This document shows, in pieces, positions 19,740-28,677 of a DNA stretch of 64,000 bases. Positions within the stretch are counted from its first letter, which is position 1. Each line of letters opens with the position of its first letter. The DNA is from Vogesella fluminis (GTDB lineage Bacteria; Pseudomonadota; Gammaproteobacteria; Burkholderiales; Chromobacteriaceae). The DNA is taken from the NCBI RefSeq assembly GCF_014652335.1, contig NZ_BMYP01000008.1:45827-109826 (forward strand). The letters run 5' to 3'. The translations under genes were made by a program, and so were the position numbers. The notes beneath the pieces are model-generated. The model was given only the letters and a program-made list of their open reading frames with translations, did not search any database and had not been told where the DNA came from.

Positions 19740-20650
19740 TGCCGCGCCTCCTGAACGTTGGCCGCAACCAGCGCCTGCAGGGTGTGGAAACCCTTCTGCG
19801 CGTATTCGTAGCTTGGCGCGATGGTCGGGTCCTGCTCCGCCTCCACCACCAGCCAGCCCTGGTAGCCGTGCTGCGCCAGACGCGCGAGGATCGGCCCGAA
19901 CTGGATGTCGCCGTCGCCCGGCACGGTAAAGGCGCCGTTGAGCACCGACTGCAAAAAGCTCCAGCTGCCGTTGCGGGCGCGGCGCAGCACCTCGGCGCGC
20001 ACGTCCTTGCAGTGCACGTGCACCACGCGGTCGATGTGCTTGTTCAGCTCGGTCAGCGGATCGCCACCGGCAAAGTACATGTGGCCGGTATCGAACAGCA
20101 GACCCACCTCCGGACTGGTCAGCGACATCAGTTTGTCCACATCGGCCGGCGTTTCCACGAACGCCCCCATGTGATGGTGGTAGGCCAACTTGATGCCGCG
20201 CGAGGCCAGGTGGGCGGCGAACTGGTTCAGTCTGGCCGCATACTGCTGCCAGGCTTCCTCGCTGGTAAAGGTTGGCCGCTTGTACAGCGCGGTGTCGATC
20301 TGGCCCTGGATGGAGCCGCCCACCTCGCCATACACCATCACTTGGCAGCCGCTTTCCACCAGCAGACTCAGATGCCCTTCCACCGCGGCGATTTCTTCCT
20401 CGGCGGAGCGCTCGGCCAGATAGCCGGAGTACCAACCGGAAACGCATTCCACGCCGTACGGTGCCAGCACCGCCTTCAGCGCGGCGGCGTCGCGCGGAAA
20501 CTTGTTGCCCAGCTCGAAGCCCTGGTAACCGATCTCGCTGCCTTCGCGCAGGATGGTGTCCAGCGTCGTTTCGCCGCCCAGCGACGGCAGGTCGTCGTTA
20601 CACCAGGAAATCGGGTTGATACCGATGCGTACCTTGAAAGTGGCAGTCAT
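19736..20650 (-). CDS. iolE: Myo-inosose-2 dehydratase
   Basis: A 304-residue TIM-barrel of the xylose isomerase-like superfamily: GINPISWCNDD, GYQGFELGNKFP, LAYHHHMGAFVE, LLFDTGHMYFAGGDP, HVHCKDVR, VVEAEQDP. It dehydrates 2-keto-myo-inositol. The start is 41 bases after the iolC stop; a run of ten G (20677-20686) lies in that gap. Confidence 0.95.
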   Translation of the reverse strand: MTATFKVRIGINPISWCNDDLPSLGGETTLDTILREGSEIGYQGFELGNKFPRDAAALKAVLAPYGVECVSGWYSGYLAERSAEEEIAAVEGHLSLLVESGCQVMVYGEVGGSIQGQIDTALYKRPTFTSEEAWQQYAARLNQFAAHLASRGIKLAYHHHMGAFVETPADVDKLMSLTSPEVGLLFDTGHMYFAGGDPLTELNKHIDRVVHVHCKDVRAEVLRRARNGSWSFLQSVLNGAFTVPGDGDIQFGPILARLAQHGYQGWLVVEAEQDPTIAPSYEYAQKGFHTLQALVAANVQEARQ

Positions 20651-20691
20651 AGTGTTGTCCGTCTCGTGTCTGTATTGGGGGGGGGGAATGC

Positions 20692-22635
20692 TCAGCGCCG
20701 GCTCTGGCGGCGCTGTGCCTGCCAGATGTCGATCAGCGTTTCAAAATTGTGACGGGCGGCGGCGATCAGGCCGGCATCGTCGATCTCGCCGGACAGCCAG
20801 CGCTGCGACGGCTCCTGGAACAGCGTGCGGCCAACCATGAAGCCGCGGCAGCTCCTGGCATCGCGCGCCTGCTCGAAGCCGCGGCGCAGCTCGTCCAGCG
20901 GCGCGTTCAGTCCCAGCAACACCACGCCGCGGCAGTACGGGTCGCGCTCCTCCAGCAGTGCATCCACCGCAGACCATTGCCCGGCGCTCATCGACTCCAG
21001 CTTCCACCATTCCGGGTAGATGCCCAGGTTGTAGAAGCGCTTCATGGCGCGCAGCACGGTATCCGGTTGCTGCGGCAGTTTCCTGGACGGAATCACTTCC
21101 AGCAGCAGTTCGTGGCCGCTGATGCGCGCCATCTCATACACCGCGCGTACCTGTGCTTCCTGCTCCAGGCGATTGCCTGTTTCGTCATCCGGGTGGTACT
21201 GCACCAGGCACTTGATGATGTGCTCCTGCGGCCAGAATTCCAGCCGTGCCGCCATGGCGCGGCCGTGGTCGAACTCCAGCGGGTTGGAGCCCGGCAGTTC
21301 GATCGGGCGGCCGATCCACCAGCCGCGGCCGGTGGCGGCGTACATGGCGTCCTCACCGTAGCGGTCATCCACCAGGATGCCGATGCGGCCCTGCAGCTGG
21401 TTGGCCTCCTCGGTCTGGGCCACCGCCTGCACCAGCAGTTCCTTCAGGCGGGTGATGCGGCCTTCCGGCACCCCGTTGCGGCGCGCCAGCTCAAAAAACT
21501 GGTTGCGGTGATCGAAGGCAAACACGCACAGATTGTCCCAGTGCGGGCGCTTGACGCTGACGCGATGCAGGCGGGCCAGCGTGGCATCGTCGCCCGGACG
21601 CAACGGCGGCACTGGCAGGCCAAGGAAGTGATCCAGTTCGGCCGGGGTCGGCATCGCTACCGAGCAGCCGTGACGCGACACTACCAGCGCGCCGCAGGCA
21701 TTGGCGGTGCGGCAGGCATCGGCGTAGTCGCCGCCGCGCAGCCATACCGACAAAAAGCCGGACAGGAAGGCATCGCCGGCGCCCAGCACGTTCATCACTT
21801 CCACCTGCGCACCGCTGATGGTGAAAGCGTCGTCGATGTCGGCCGGGATGTCGCCGGTGATCACCGCGCAGCCCAGCGGGCCGCGCTTGACCACCAGCAC
21901 TGCCTGCGGCGCCAGCTGGCGCACCACTTGCAGGCAGTCCAGCAGCGCCGGCTTGCCGCCGGCGATCAGGAATTCTTCTTCGGTGCCGACGATCAGGTCG
22001 AACAGCGGCAGCACCGATTGCAGGTGGCTGCTTACGCCATCGTCGGCAATGAAACGCTGCTCGCCATCGCCGCGGCCGGTGAGGCCCCACAGCACCGGAC
22101 GGTAGTCGATGTCCAGCACGGTACGCACATTGTGCTTGCGGGCAAAGCCGAGCGCCTTGCGGCTGGCGGCGTTGACCTTCTCGGTGGACAGGTGGGTGCC
22201 GGTAATCAGCAGACTCTTGCTGCCGGCGATGAAGGCTTCGTCGATGTCGTCTTCGCACAGCGCCATGTCGGCACAGTTCTCGCGGTAGAACAAGAGCGGA
22301 AAGGTGTCGCGATCCTTGATGCCCAGCAGCACCAGACCGGTAAGGCGCTCGCTGTCCAGCTTCACCTGGCTGACATCACAACCTTCACGGGTGAGCGTTT
22401 CCAGCAGGAAGCGCCCCATCTGCTCGTCGCCAACCCGCGACAGCATCGCCGACTTCAAGCCCAGACGGGCGGTGCCGAAGGCGATATTGGCCGACGAGCC
22501 GCCCAGGTACTTGGCCAGGCTGCTGACATCTTCCAGACGTGCACCCAGCTGGCGGGCGTACAGGTCAACTGCCAGTCGTCCCAGGCAAATCACGTCGAGG
22601 TTACGGTCGGGTGCAAAGGATGTCTGGTTTTGCAT
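20692..22635 (-). CDS. iolC: Fused 5-dehydro-2-deoxygluconokinase / DUF2090 aldolase-type protein
   Basis: A 647-residue two-domain protein. Residues about 10-330 are a PfkB/ribokinase kinase (DVICLGRLAVDLYA, GGSSANIAFG, and the catalytic NVLGAGDAFLSGF). Residues about 345-640 are a DUF2090 TIM-barrel domain (LCVFAFDHRNQFFELA, GILVDDRYGEDA, LLEVIPSRK). The kinase phosphorylates 5-dehydro-2-deoxygluconate. The second domain likely replaces IolJ, cleaving to dihydroxyacetone phosphate and malonate semialdehyde, since no separate iolJ is present. It is the first gene of the leftward operon, behind an IolR-type palindrome. Confidence 0.93.
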   Translation of the reverse strand: MQNQTSFAPDRNLDVICLGRLAVDLYARQLGARLEDVSSLAKYLGGSSANIAFGTARLGLKSAMLSRVGDEQMGRFLLETLTREGCDVSQVKLDSERLTGLVLLGIKDRDTFPLLFYRENCADMALCEDDIDEAFIAGSKSLLITGTHLSTEKVNAASRKALGFARKHNVRTVLDIDYRPVLWGLTGRGDGEQRFIADDGVSSHLQSVLPLFDLIVGTEEEFLIAGGKPALLDCLQVVRQLAPQAVLVVKRGPLGCAVITGDIPADIDDAFTISGAQVEVMNVLGAGDAFLSGFLSVWLRGGDYADACRTANACGALVVSRHGCSVAMPTPAELDHFLGLPVPPLRPGDDATLARLHRVSVKRPHWDNLCVFAFDHRNQFFELARRNGVPEGRITRLKELLVQAVAQTEEANQLQGRIGILVDDRYGEDAMYAATGRGWWIGRPIELPGSNPLEFDHGRAMAARLEFWPQEHIIKCLVQYHPDDETGNRLEQEAQVRAVYEMARISGHELLLEVIPSRKLPQQPDTVLRAMKRFYNLGIYPEWWKLESMSAGQWSAVDALLEERDPYCRGVVLLGLNAPLDELRRGFEQARDARSCRGFMVGRTLFQEPSQRWLSGEIDDAGLIAAARHNFETLIDIWQAQRRQSRR

Positions 22636-22778
22636 GGTGTCGATTCCGTTGGTTTCGGGAGGTCAGTGGCACCGGCTCCGGCGTCTGCGCAGGGGTGTCG
22701 CCGTTGGCTACTGTCTTGCAACAAGATTAATCCTGCCCCGCCATCAATGCAACTTTTTTTTCGTATTTATTTTCTACT

Positions 22779-22792
22779 AGAAATTTATTTCT
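22779..22792. promoter_or_regulatory. Putative IolR operator 1 (iolC-iolR divergent promoter)
   Basis: AGAAATTTATTTCT in an AT-rich gap between divergent iolC and iolR. The same word occurs before the binding-protein gene (28503), iolG2 (35060) and, with two changes, before iolD (30656). Confidence 0.75.
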
Positions 22793-22863
22793 GAAATATT
22801 TTTTTCAAAACACCAGCTTTCGTTTTAAGATGTAGCGGTCAACCTACAAGGTCAAAACAGCAT

Positions 22864-23730
22864 ATGAGCAACGGAATCACTGCCGATCAACTCATGCAGC
22901 GCATTTCCGAAGAGTACGAAGGCCTCAGCAAGCAACTAAAAGTCATCGCCAAGTACATCGAGGAACACCGCACCACACTGGTGCTGGAGCGCATTACCGA
23001 CATCGCCCAAGCCTGCGAGGTGCAGCCATCCGCCATCGTGCGTTTTGCGCAACGTTTCGGCTTCAGCGGTTTCAGTGACATGCAGGCGCTGTTCCGCGAC
23101 TCGTTCGCGCCGGTGCAGGGCAACGTCAACAGCTACCAGAAGCGCATCCGCACCGTGATCGCCAGCCAGAACACGCCGCTGTCCAACACCGAGCTGACGC
23201 AGAGCTTTCTCTCCGCCTGTCAGCAGGGGCTGGAGGAGCTGAGCCAGTCGCTGGACCCGGCGGCGATCGACGCCGCGGTGGAGCTGCTGTACAAGGCGGA
23301 AAACATCTACGTGGTCGGCGTGCGCCGCATGTTCCCGATCGCGTCCTACGTCTGCTACGCGCTGCAGCACACCCAGAAGCGGGTGCACCTGATCTCCGGC
23401 CTCGGCGGCATGTACCACGACCAGGTGCGCAGCATCCGCGAAAACGACCTGATGATCGCGATCAGCTTCCAGCCCTACGGCCGCGAGACCCGCTACTGCG
23501 CGCGCGTGGCGGCACAGAACAAGGCCAAGCTGCTGGTGATCAGCGACAGCAAGATGAGCCCGCTGGCGCGCAACGCCAGCACCGTGCTGACGGTCAAGGA
23601 AGGCACCGCCTTCGCCTTCCGCTCAATGAGCAGCACCATCAGCCTGTGCCAGGCGCTGTTCATTGCCCTGTCTTACCGGCTGGAACTGGTGATTGAAGAG
23701 ACGCAGGACGCCGGGGCTTATGACGACTGA
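22864..23730 (+). CDS. iolR: MurR/RpiR-family transcriptional regulator of the iol genes
   Basis: A 288-residue regulator with an N-terminal RpiR helix-turn-helix (ERITDIAQACEVQPSAIVRFAQRFGFSGFSDMQALFRD) and a C-terminal SIS sugar-phosphate-binding domain (ENIYVVGVRRMFPIASYVCYAL, LLVISDSKMSPLARNA). It is divergent from iolC with a shared palindrome, the usual arrangement for a local repressor. The likely ligand is an inositol breakdown phosphate. Its 3-prime end overlaps the converging transporter gene by 71 bases. Confidence 0.88.
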   Translation: MSNGITADQLMQRISEEYEGLSKQLKVIAKYIEEHRTTLVLERITDIAQACEVQPSAIVRFAQRFGFSGFSDMQALFRDSFAPVQGNVNSYQKRIRTVIASQNTPLSNTELTQSFLSACQQGLEELSQSLDPAAIDAAVELLYKAENIYVVGVRRMFPIASYVCYALQHTQKRVHLISGLGGMYHDQVRSIRENDLMIAISFQPYGRETRYCARVAAQNKAKLLVISDSKMSPLARNASTVLTVKEGTAFAFRSMSSTISLCQALFIALSYRLELVIEETQDAGAYDD

Positions 23731-24580
23731 CCAGGATGGCGGCCAGGATCAGGCCGGCGCCTAGCCACTGCTGTCCCGTCATCACCGAACCGAACCACCA
23801 GCTGGCCAGCAAAGCCGTCCACACCGGCTCCAGCAGCAGGATGAAGGCGGCACGGGCGATCGGCATCTTGCCCTGCCCCCAGTTCTGCAACAAAAAGCGC
23901 AGGCAGGTCGCCAAGAGGATGCTGGCCAGCAGCCAGTACCCGCTGGCCAGCAGCGCCTGCCACGACCACGCCTCACTCAGCACACTCCCCAGCAGACACA
24001 TCGCCCCCACCATCATGAGCTGCAGCGCGGTAGCCGGCAGCGCCGGCACCCGTGCCATGAAGTGGCTATTGAGGCTGAGACAGGCGGCGGAGCACAGCGC
24101 GAACGCCAGGAACAGCCAGTCCGACGCGTGCAGGCCGCCGCCGGCGCGCAGCGACATGCAGGCCATGCCCAGGCCTGCCAGCGCCATCGACAGCCACGCC
24201 GCCCGGCTCAGGCGCGTGCCCAGCAGCAGGCGACTGGCAAACGGCGCCAACACCACCCCCATGCTACAGATGAAGGCCGCCACCCCAAGGTTATTGCTGT
24301 GCTGCAGCCCCTTGATCCACAGCATCATCGACACCCCGAACAGCAGGCCGCAGCCCAGGGTTGGCCGCAACGCCCGGCGCGGCAGCACGGCGCCGCGCCA
24401 GCGGCTCAGCAAGAGCAGCAGCAGGCCGGCCGTGCCGAAGCGCAGCCCCATGAACAGCAGCGGCGGCAGCTGCTGCAACACCTGTTTCGAAAATAGCCAG
24501 CCGGTTGCCGCCAGCAACGTCACCAGTAGCAGCACCGCATCCGCCACCGCCTTACCCACCCTTGCCTGATCCAAGAACAC
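23660..24580 (-). CDS. EamA/DMT-superfamily transporter
   Basis: About 306 residues with ten hydrophobic helices and two EamA repeats (LLFMGLRFGTAGLLLLLLSRW; PVWTALLASWWFGSVMTGQQWLGAGLILAAI). Exports or imports a small metabolite of unknown identity. The start is uncertain: 24580 is GTG without a clear ribosome site, and in-frame GTGs 21 and 33 bases downstream are possible. It overlaps the end of iolR convergently. Confidence 0.8.
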   Translation of the reverse strand: MFLDQARVGKAVADAVLLLVTLLAATGWLFSKQVLQQLPPLLFMGLRFGTAGLLLLLLSRWRGAVLPRRALRPTLGCGLLFGVSMMLWIKGLQHSNNLGVAAFICSMGVVLAPFASRLLLGTRLSRAAWLSMALAGLGMACMSLRAGGGLHASDWLFLAFALCSAACLSLNSHFMARVPALPATALQLMMVGAMCLLGSVLSEAWSWQALLASGYWLLASILLATCLRFLLQNWGQGKMPIARAAFILLLEPVWTALLASWWFGSVMTGQQWLGAGLILAAILVSRHKPRRPASLQSPVPAGKTGQ

Positions 24581-24625
24581 TTACCCGCAAAAACCCCGCC
24601 GCGGCGGAGAGCACCAATGACAAAG

Positions 24626-24677
24626 GCCCGGGAAGCCCGGGCCGCGTACAAGGTTGGCCGCAATGCGGCCAACCTTG
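24626..24677. terminator. Tandem hairpins including an inverted pair of uptake-like words
   Basis: GGCCCGGGAAGCCCGGGCC (24626-24644) is followed by CAAGGTTGGCCGCA and TGCGGCCAACCTTG (24649-24677), two exact words facing each other. It lies 10 bases past the stop of the ABC permease and probably ends that operon. Confidence 0.65.
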
Positions 24678-24686
24678 AAAAAACGA

Positions 24687-25712
24687 TCAGCTGCGACGAT
24701 GACGCTGACGATACTGGTCGGCCACTACCGCCACCACGATGATCACACCTTTGACGATTTCCTGATAGTAGGCGTCGATGCGCAGGAAGGTGAAGCCAGA
24801 GGTCACCACCCCGAGGATCAGCACGCCGATCACGGTGCCGGTGATCTTGCCGAGGCCGCCATTGAGCGAGGTGCCGCCGATCACCGCCGCAGCGATCGCG
24901 TCCAGCTCGTACATCATGCCCATGCCGGCCTGGCCGGACACGGCGCGGGCGGAAGTCACCACCCCGGCAAGACCGGACAGCAGTCCGGCCACCGCGTACA
25001 CCACCACCAGATGCTTGTTGACGTTGATGCCGGACACCCGTGCCGCAGCGCGGTTGGCGCCGATGGCGTAGGTGTACTTGCCGTAGCGGGTGTAGCTGAG
25101 GATCACGTGGAACAGCGCCGCCACGCCGAGGAAGATCAGCACCGGCGTCACGCCGCTGCCGATTTCGGCGTAGCTGTCGGACAGCATGCTGATCGGCTCG
25201 CCTTCGGTGTACCACTTGGCCAGGCCGCGCGCGGTCACCATCACGCCCAGGGTGGCGATGAACGGCGGGATCGCGGTCTTGGCGATCACGAAGCCGTTGA
25301 GCAGGCCACAAGCCAGCCCCACCACCAGGCCGGACAGCAGCGGCACCACCATCGGCAGGTCGGTCAGCGACGGGAACACCGCGCGGCCGAATTCCGAGGT
25401 CTGCGCCAGACTGGCCGACACCATGGCGGTGAGCGCCACCACCGAGCCGGATGACAGGTCGATACCGCCCATGATGATGATCTGGGTCACACCGACGGCG
25501 ATGATGCCGATCACCGACACCTGCAGGATCATCACCAGCAGCCGTTCCTTGTTGGCAAGAAAGCTCTGTCCGACCAGGAACCAGCCCAGGATTTCGAAAA
25601 TCAGCGCCACACCGAGCAGCACCATGAAAATCCGCGCTTCGGCAGGAACCCTGAATTTGCCCAGCGGCCCTTTGTCGAGCTTGTCGACCGTGCCGATATT
25701 CGCGATAGCCAT
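24687..25712 (-). CDS. Inositol-type sugar ABC transporter permease
   Basis: A 341-residue RbsC/XylH-family permease: VGVTQIIIMGGIDLSSGSVVAL, AIPPFIATLGVMVTARGL, GANRAAARVSGINV, VIGGTSLNGGLGKITGTVIG. MAIANIG at 25712 is preferred because GGAGG is at the right spacing; the ATG at 25727 lacks one. It lies in an ibpA-iatA-iatP-like order with the ATPase and binding protein, inside the iol locus, so inositol is the likely substrate. Confidence 0.9.
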   Translation of the reverse strand: MAIANIGTVDKLDKGPLGKFRVPAEARIFMVLLGVALIFEILGWFLVGQSFLANKERLLVMILQVSVIGIIAVGVTQIIIMGGIDLSSGSVVALTAMVSASLAQTSEFGRAVFPSLTDLPMVVPLLSGLVVGLACGLLNGFVIAKTAIPPFIATLGVMVTARGLAKWYTEGEPISMLSDSYAEIGSGVTPVLIFLGVAALFHVILSYTRYGKYTYAIGANRAAARVSGINVNKHLVVVYAVAGLLSGLAGVVTSARAVSGQAGMGMMYELDAIAAAVIGGTSLNGGLGKITGTVIGVLILGVVTSGFTFLRIDAYYQEIVKGVIIVVAVVADQYRQRHRRS

Positions 25713-25791
25713 CGTTCCATCCTCCATGTTTGTCTTGTGGCACTGCGTGCAGTGCGTAACTTCTGTTGCCGTTCGCCAGCGCCGGGCGCGC

Positions 25792-27339
25792 CTAGCGGGC
25801 GGCCAGTTGCATGATGCTGACCTGGTCTGCCTCGCTGCGGTCCAGGATGCCAGTCACCCGGCCGCCGTGCATCACCATGATGCGGTCGCTCATGCCCAGC
25901 ACTTCCGGCAATTCCGACGAGATCATGATCACCGCCACGCCCTGCCCCGCCAGTTTGGAAACCAGGCGGTGGATCTCGGCCTTGGCACCGACGTCGATGC
26001 CGCGGGTCGGTTCGTCCAGGATCAGGATGCGCGGGTTGGTCAGCAGCCAGCGGCCGATCAGCACCTTCTGCTGGTTGCCGCCGGACAGGTTCTCCACCCG
26101 CTCGTACAACCCCGGTGCCTTCACCCGCAGCGTCGCCGCCATGCTTTCGCACAGCTGGTCAATCGCCTTCTGGCGTACAAAGCCGGCGGTCACATGGTCG
26201 TCGTTCAGCACCGCAATCTGCATGTTTTCCAGGATGCTGAGGTTGAGGAAACAGCCGGTGTCCTTGCGGTCTTCGGTGAGGAAGGCCATGCCCTGTGCCA
26301 TCGCCACCTGCGGCGAATCGACCGCCACCTCCTTGCCGAATACGGTGATGCTGCCGGCGCTGGCCGGGGTCACCCCGAACAGCGTCTCCGCCACATTGCT
26401 GCGGCCGGAGCCGATCAGGCCGGCGACGCCGAGAATCTCGCCCTGGCGCACCTCGAAGCTCACGTCGCTGAACACGCCGTCCAGCGTCAGGCCCTGTACC
26501 TTCAGCGCCACGCCGCCGATCTCGGCCGCTTCCTTGGGAAACATCTCGGTGACCTCGCGGCCAACCATCATGCGGATGATCTCGTCGCGTTCCAGCCGTT
26601 CAGTCTGCATGCAGCCGATGTAGCGGCCGTCGCGGAAGACCGTCACTTCGTCGGCGATCTCCGCCAGCTCGTTCATCTTGTGGGTGATGTAGATGATGCC
26701 CTTGCCCGCCGCGCGCAGCTCGCGAATGATGCGGAACAGGTGCAACACCTCGTGTTCGGTCAGCGCCGAGGTCGGCTCGTCCATGATCAGCACGTCGGAG
26801 TCGTAGGACACCGCCTTGGCGATCTCCACCATCTGGCGCGCCGAGATGCTCAGGTCGATGATGTTGCTTTCCGGGTCCAGCTCGATGGACAGCTGTTGCA
26901 GCAGCTCGCGCGTCATCTGGTTCATGCGGCCGTGATCGACCATGCCCAGACGGTTCAGCGGCTCACGGCGGATCCAGATGTTTTCCGCCACGCTCATGTA
27001 CGGCATCAGGTTCAGTTCCTGATGGATCATGGCGATGCCGTGTTCCAGCGCATCCAGCGGCGACTTCAGCACGATGTCGCGGCCACGCAGGCGGAACACG
27101 CCCTTGTCCGGCGGCTGCACGCCGGCCAGGATTTTCATCAGCGTGGATTTGCCGGCGCCGTTCTCGCCCATCAGCGCGTGCACGGTGCCCGGGCGCAGAC
27201 GGAAGGAGGCATTGTCCAGCGCCACCACACCCGGAAACGTCTTGCGCACGCCTTCCACTTCGATCAGCAGGGACGCTTCCGGCTGCGGTGTGGCAGCGGC
27301 TCCGGCAGCGACAACTTTCTCTGGAGCTAAACTCAGCAT
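25792..27339 (-). CDS. Inositol-type sugar ABC transporter ATPase (double domain)
   Basis: A 515-residue RbsA-like protein with two ATPase halves. The first has [13 protein letters not shown] near residue 60, the signature [14 protein letters not shown] and Walker B VLIMDEPT. The second has a degenerate P-loop [12 protein letters not shown] near 300, [14 protein letters not shown] and [14 protein letters not shown]. It powers uptake with the neighbouring permease and binding protein. Confidence 0.92.
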   Translation of the reverse strand: MLSLAPEKVVAAGAAATPQPEASLLIEVEGVRKTFPGVVALDNASFRLRPGTVHALMGENGAGKSTLMKILAGVQPPDKGVFRLRGRDIVLKSPLDALEHGIAMIHQELNLMPYMSVAENIWIRREPLNRLGMVDHGRMNQMTRELLQQLSIELDPESNIIDLSISARQMVEIAKAVSYDSDVLIMDEPTSALTEHEVLHLFRIIRELRAAGKGIIYITHKMNELAEIADEVTVFRDGRYIGCMQTERLERDEIIRMMVGREVTEMFPKEAAEIGGVALKVQGLTLDGVFSDVSFEVRQGEILGVAGLIGSGRSNVAETLFGVTPASAGSITVFGKEVAVDSPQVAMAQGMAFLTEDRKDTGCFLNLSILENMQIAVLNDDHVTAGFVRQKAIDQLCESMAATLRVKAPGLYERVENLSGGNQQKVLIGRWLLTNPRILILDEPTRGIDVGAKAEIHRLVSKLAGQGVAVIMISSELPEVLGMSDRIMVMHGGRVTGILDRSEADQVSIMQLAAR

Positions 27340-27397
27340 GACTCGTGTTCCTTGGCAGCGCCGCGGCGGGTCCCCCCCGCCGCGGCAACACAGACAA

Positions 27398-28336
27398 TCA
27401 GTTACGCGCTTCGTAGGACTTCAGGTTGGCCGGGGTCACCAGCTCGAACGGGATGTAGTTCATTGGGGGCATTTTCTCGCCGCGGCCAAGCTTCAGCGCG
27501 GTGTCGATGGCGCCGCGGCCCTGGCCGGCGGCATTCTGGAACACGGTCACCTTCAGCTCGCCCGCTTTCATCGCGGTCAGCGCATCGCGGGTGGCATCCA
27601 CGCCGGCGACGATGGTGCCGTTCAGGCGCTTGGCGGATTTCAGCGCCTGGATGGCACCCAGCGCCATCTCGTCGTTGTTGGACACCACCGCGTCGAATTT
27701 CACGCCGGCGCTGAGCCAGTTCATCATCAGGTCGCGGCCTTCGGTGCGCGACCACTTGGCGGTCTGCTTCTCCACGATCTTGATGCCCTTGCACGCCGGG
27801 GAGGCGATCACGTCTTCCACGTCCTTGGTGCGCATGCGCGCAGCCTGGTTGGACAGGTCACCCATCATCACCACGATGTTGCCCTTGCCGTTCATCTGGC
27901 GGCACACCTCTTTCATCTGCAGGGTGCCGGACTCCACCTCGTTGGAACCGACGAACGCCACCTTGGCCGGCAGCACGCGGTCGGCCGGCAGGCGGTTCAC
28001 ATACACCAGCGGGATGCCGGCCGCCGACACCATCTTGGTGATTTTCGGGGTCACTTCGGTATCCACCACGTTCACCACGATGGCATCCACGCGCTGGGCG
28101 ATGAAGTTCTGAACCTGGGAGATCTGGCGACCGATGTCGTTCTGCGCATCTTCGAACTGGACGCTGACATCCTTCTGGCTGCCGGCATGGGCCTTCATGC
28201 TGTTGCGCACAACGGTCAGGAAGTTGTCGTCGAAGGCCGACATGGTGACGCCGATCTTGGCGGCAGAGGCCGGCATGGCGGCGGTGGCCAGTGCAACGAA
28301 TACGGCAGAACCAGCAAGCTTGGTAATACGTTTCAT
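27398..28336 (-). CDS. Periplasmic inositol-type sugar-binding protein
   Basis: A 312-residue type I periplasmic binding protein with signal peptide [20 protein letters not shown] and cleavage after [47 protein letters not shown] and [16 protein letters not shown] match RbsB/IbpA-like proteins. It is the first gene of the transporter operon, behind the IolR-type palindrome at 28503. Confidence 0.91.
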   Translation of the reverse strand: MKRITKLAGSAVFVALATAAMPASAAKIGVTMSAFDDNFLTVVRNSMKAHAGSQKDVSVQFEDAQNDIGRQISQVQNFIAQRVDAIVVNVVDTEVTPKITKMVSAAGIPLVYVNRLPADRVLPAKVAFVGSNEVESGTLQMKEVCRQMNGKGNIVVMMGDLSNQAARMRTKDVEDVIASPACKGIKIVEKQTAKWSRTEGRDLMMNWLSAGVKFDAVVSNNDEMALGAIQALKSAKRLNGTIVAGVDATRDALTAMKAGELKVTVFQNAAGQGRGAIDTALKLGRGEKMPPMNYIPFELVTPANLKSYEARN

Positions 28337-28502
28337 CGGTGTGTCTCCTGTGTTTTTGATTTGCTACCGGGCCGGTGATTGCCGTACCGGCGGCAGGCAA
28401 GCCCGGCAGCGTCTTCGGCAAACCCGCATTGCCAAATCCGTATTGCTACGATAAGTGCTGCCGCCAACAATTGCAAATAAAATTTCACATAAAAATTCAA
28501 GT

Positions 28503-28516
28503 AGAAATTTATTTCT
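28503..28516. promoter_or_regulatory. Putative IolR operator 2 (transporter promoter)
   Basis: Perfectly symmetrical in its extended form GTAGAAAT-TT-ATTTCTAC (28501-28518), about 165 bases upstream of the binding-protein start. It lies in the 341-base gap that also holds an inverted pair of uptake-like words and the iolD terminator. Upstream AT-rich sequence contains a looser second copy. Confidence 0.78.
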
Positions 28517-28562
28517 ACAAAGTAGCCACACCCGGCCGCGTACGCGCCACCCCGGCAAACAC

Positions 28563-28597
28563 TTGCGGCCAACCTTGTGCCGCAAGGTTGGCCGCAA
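28563..28597. repeat. Inverted pair of uptake-like words
   Basis: TTGCGGCCAACCTTG and CAAGGTTGGCCGCAA, perfect 15-base arms around 5 bases, downstream of the iolD terminator. Confidence 0.85.
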
Positions 28598-28599
28598 CA

Positions 28600-28633
28600 A
28601 AAAAGAGGGCCGCCCATCGCCGGGCGGCCCTGT
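28600..28633 (-). terminator. Rho-independent terminator of iolD
   Basis: On the minus strand GGGCCGCC pairs with GGCGGCCC and is followed by TCTTTTTTG, about 45 bases after the iolD stop. Confidence 0.85.
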
Positions 28634-28677
28634 TCCGGGGCAAGACGACCGTCGGCTGCCGACGGTCGGGCGCACAC

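Noticed and set aside
20749..22794. A 681-codon plus-strand open frame
   Set aside because: Antisense shadow of iolC.
25186..27330. A 714-codon plus-strand open frame
   Set aside because: Antisense to the ABC transporter permease and ATPase genes.
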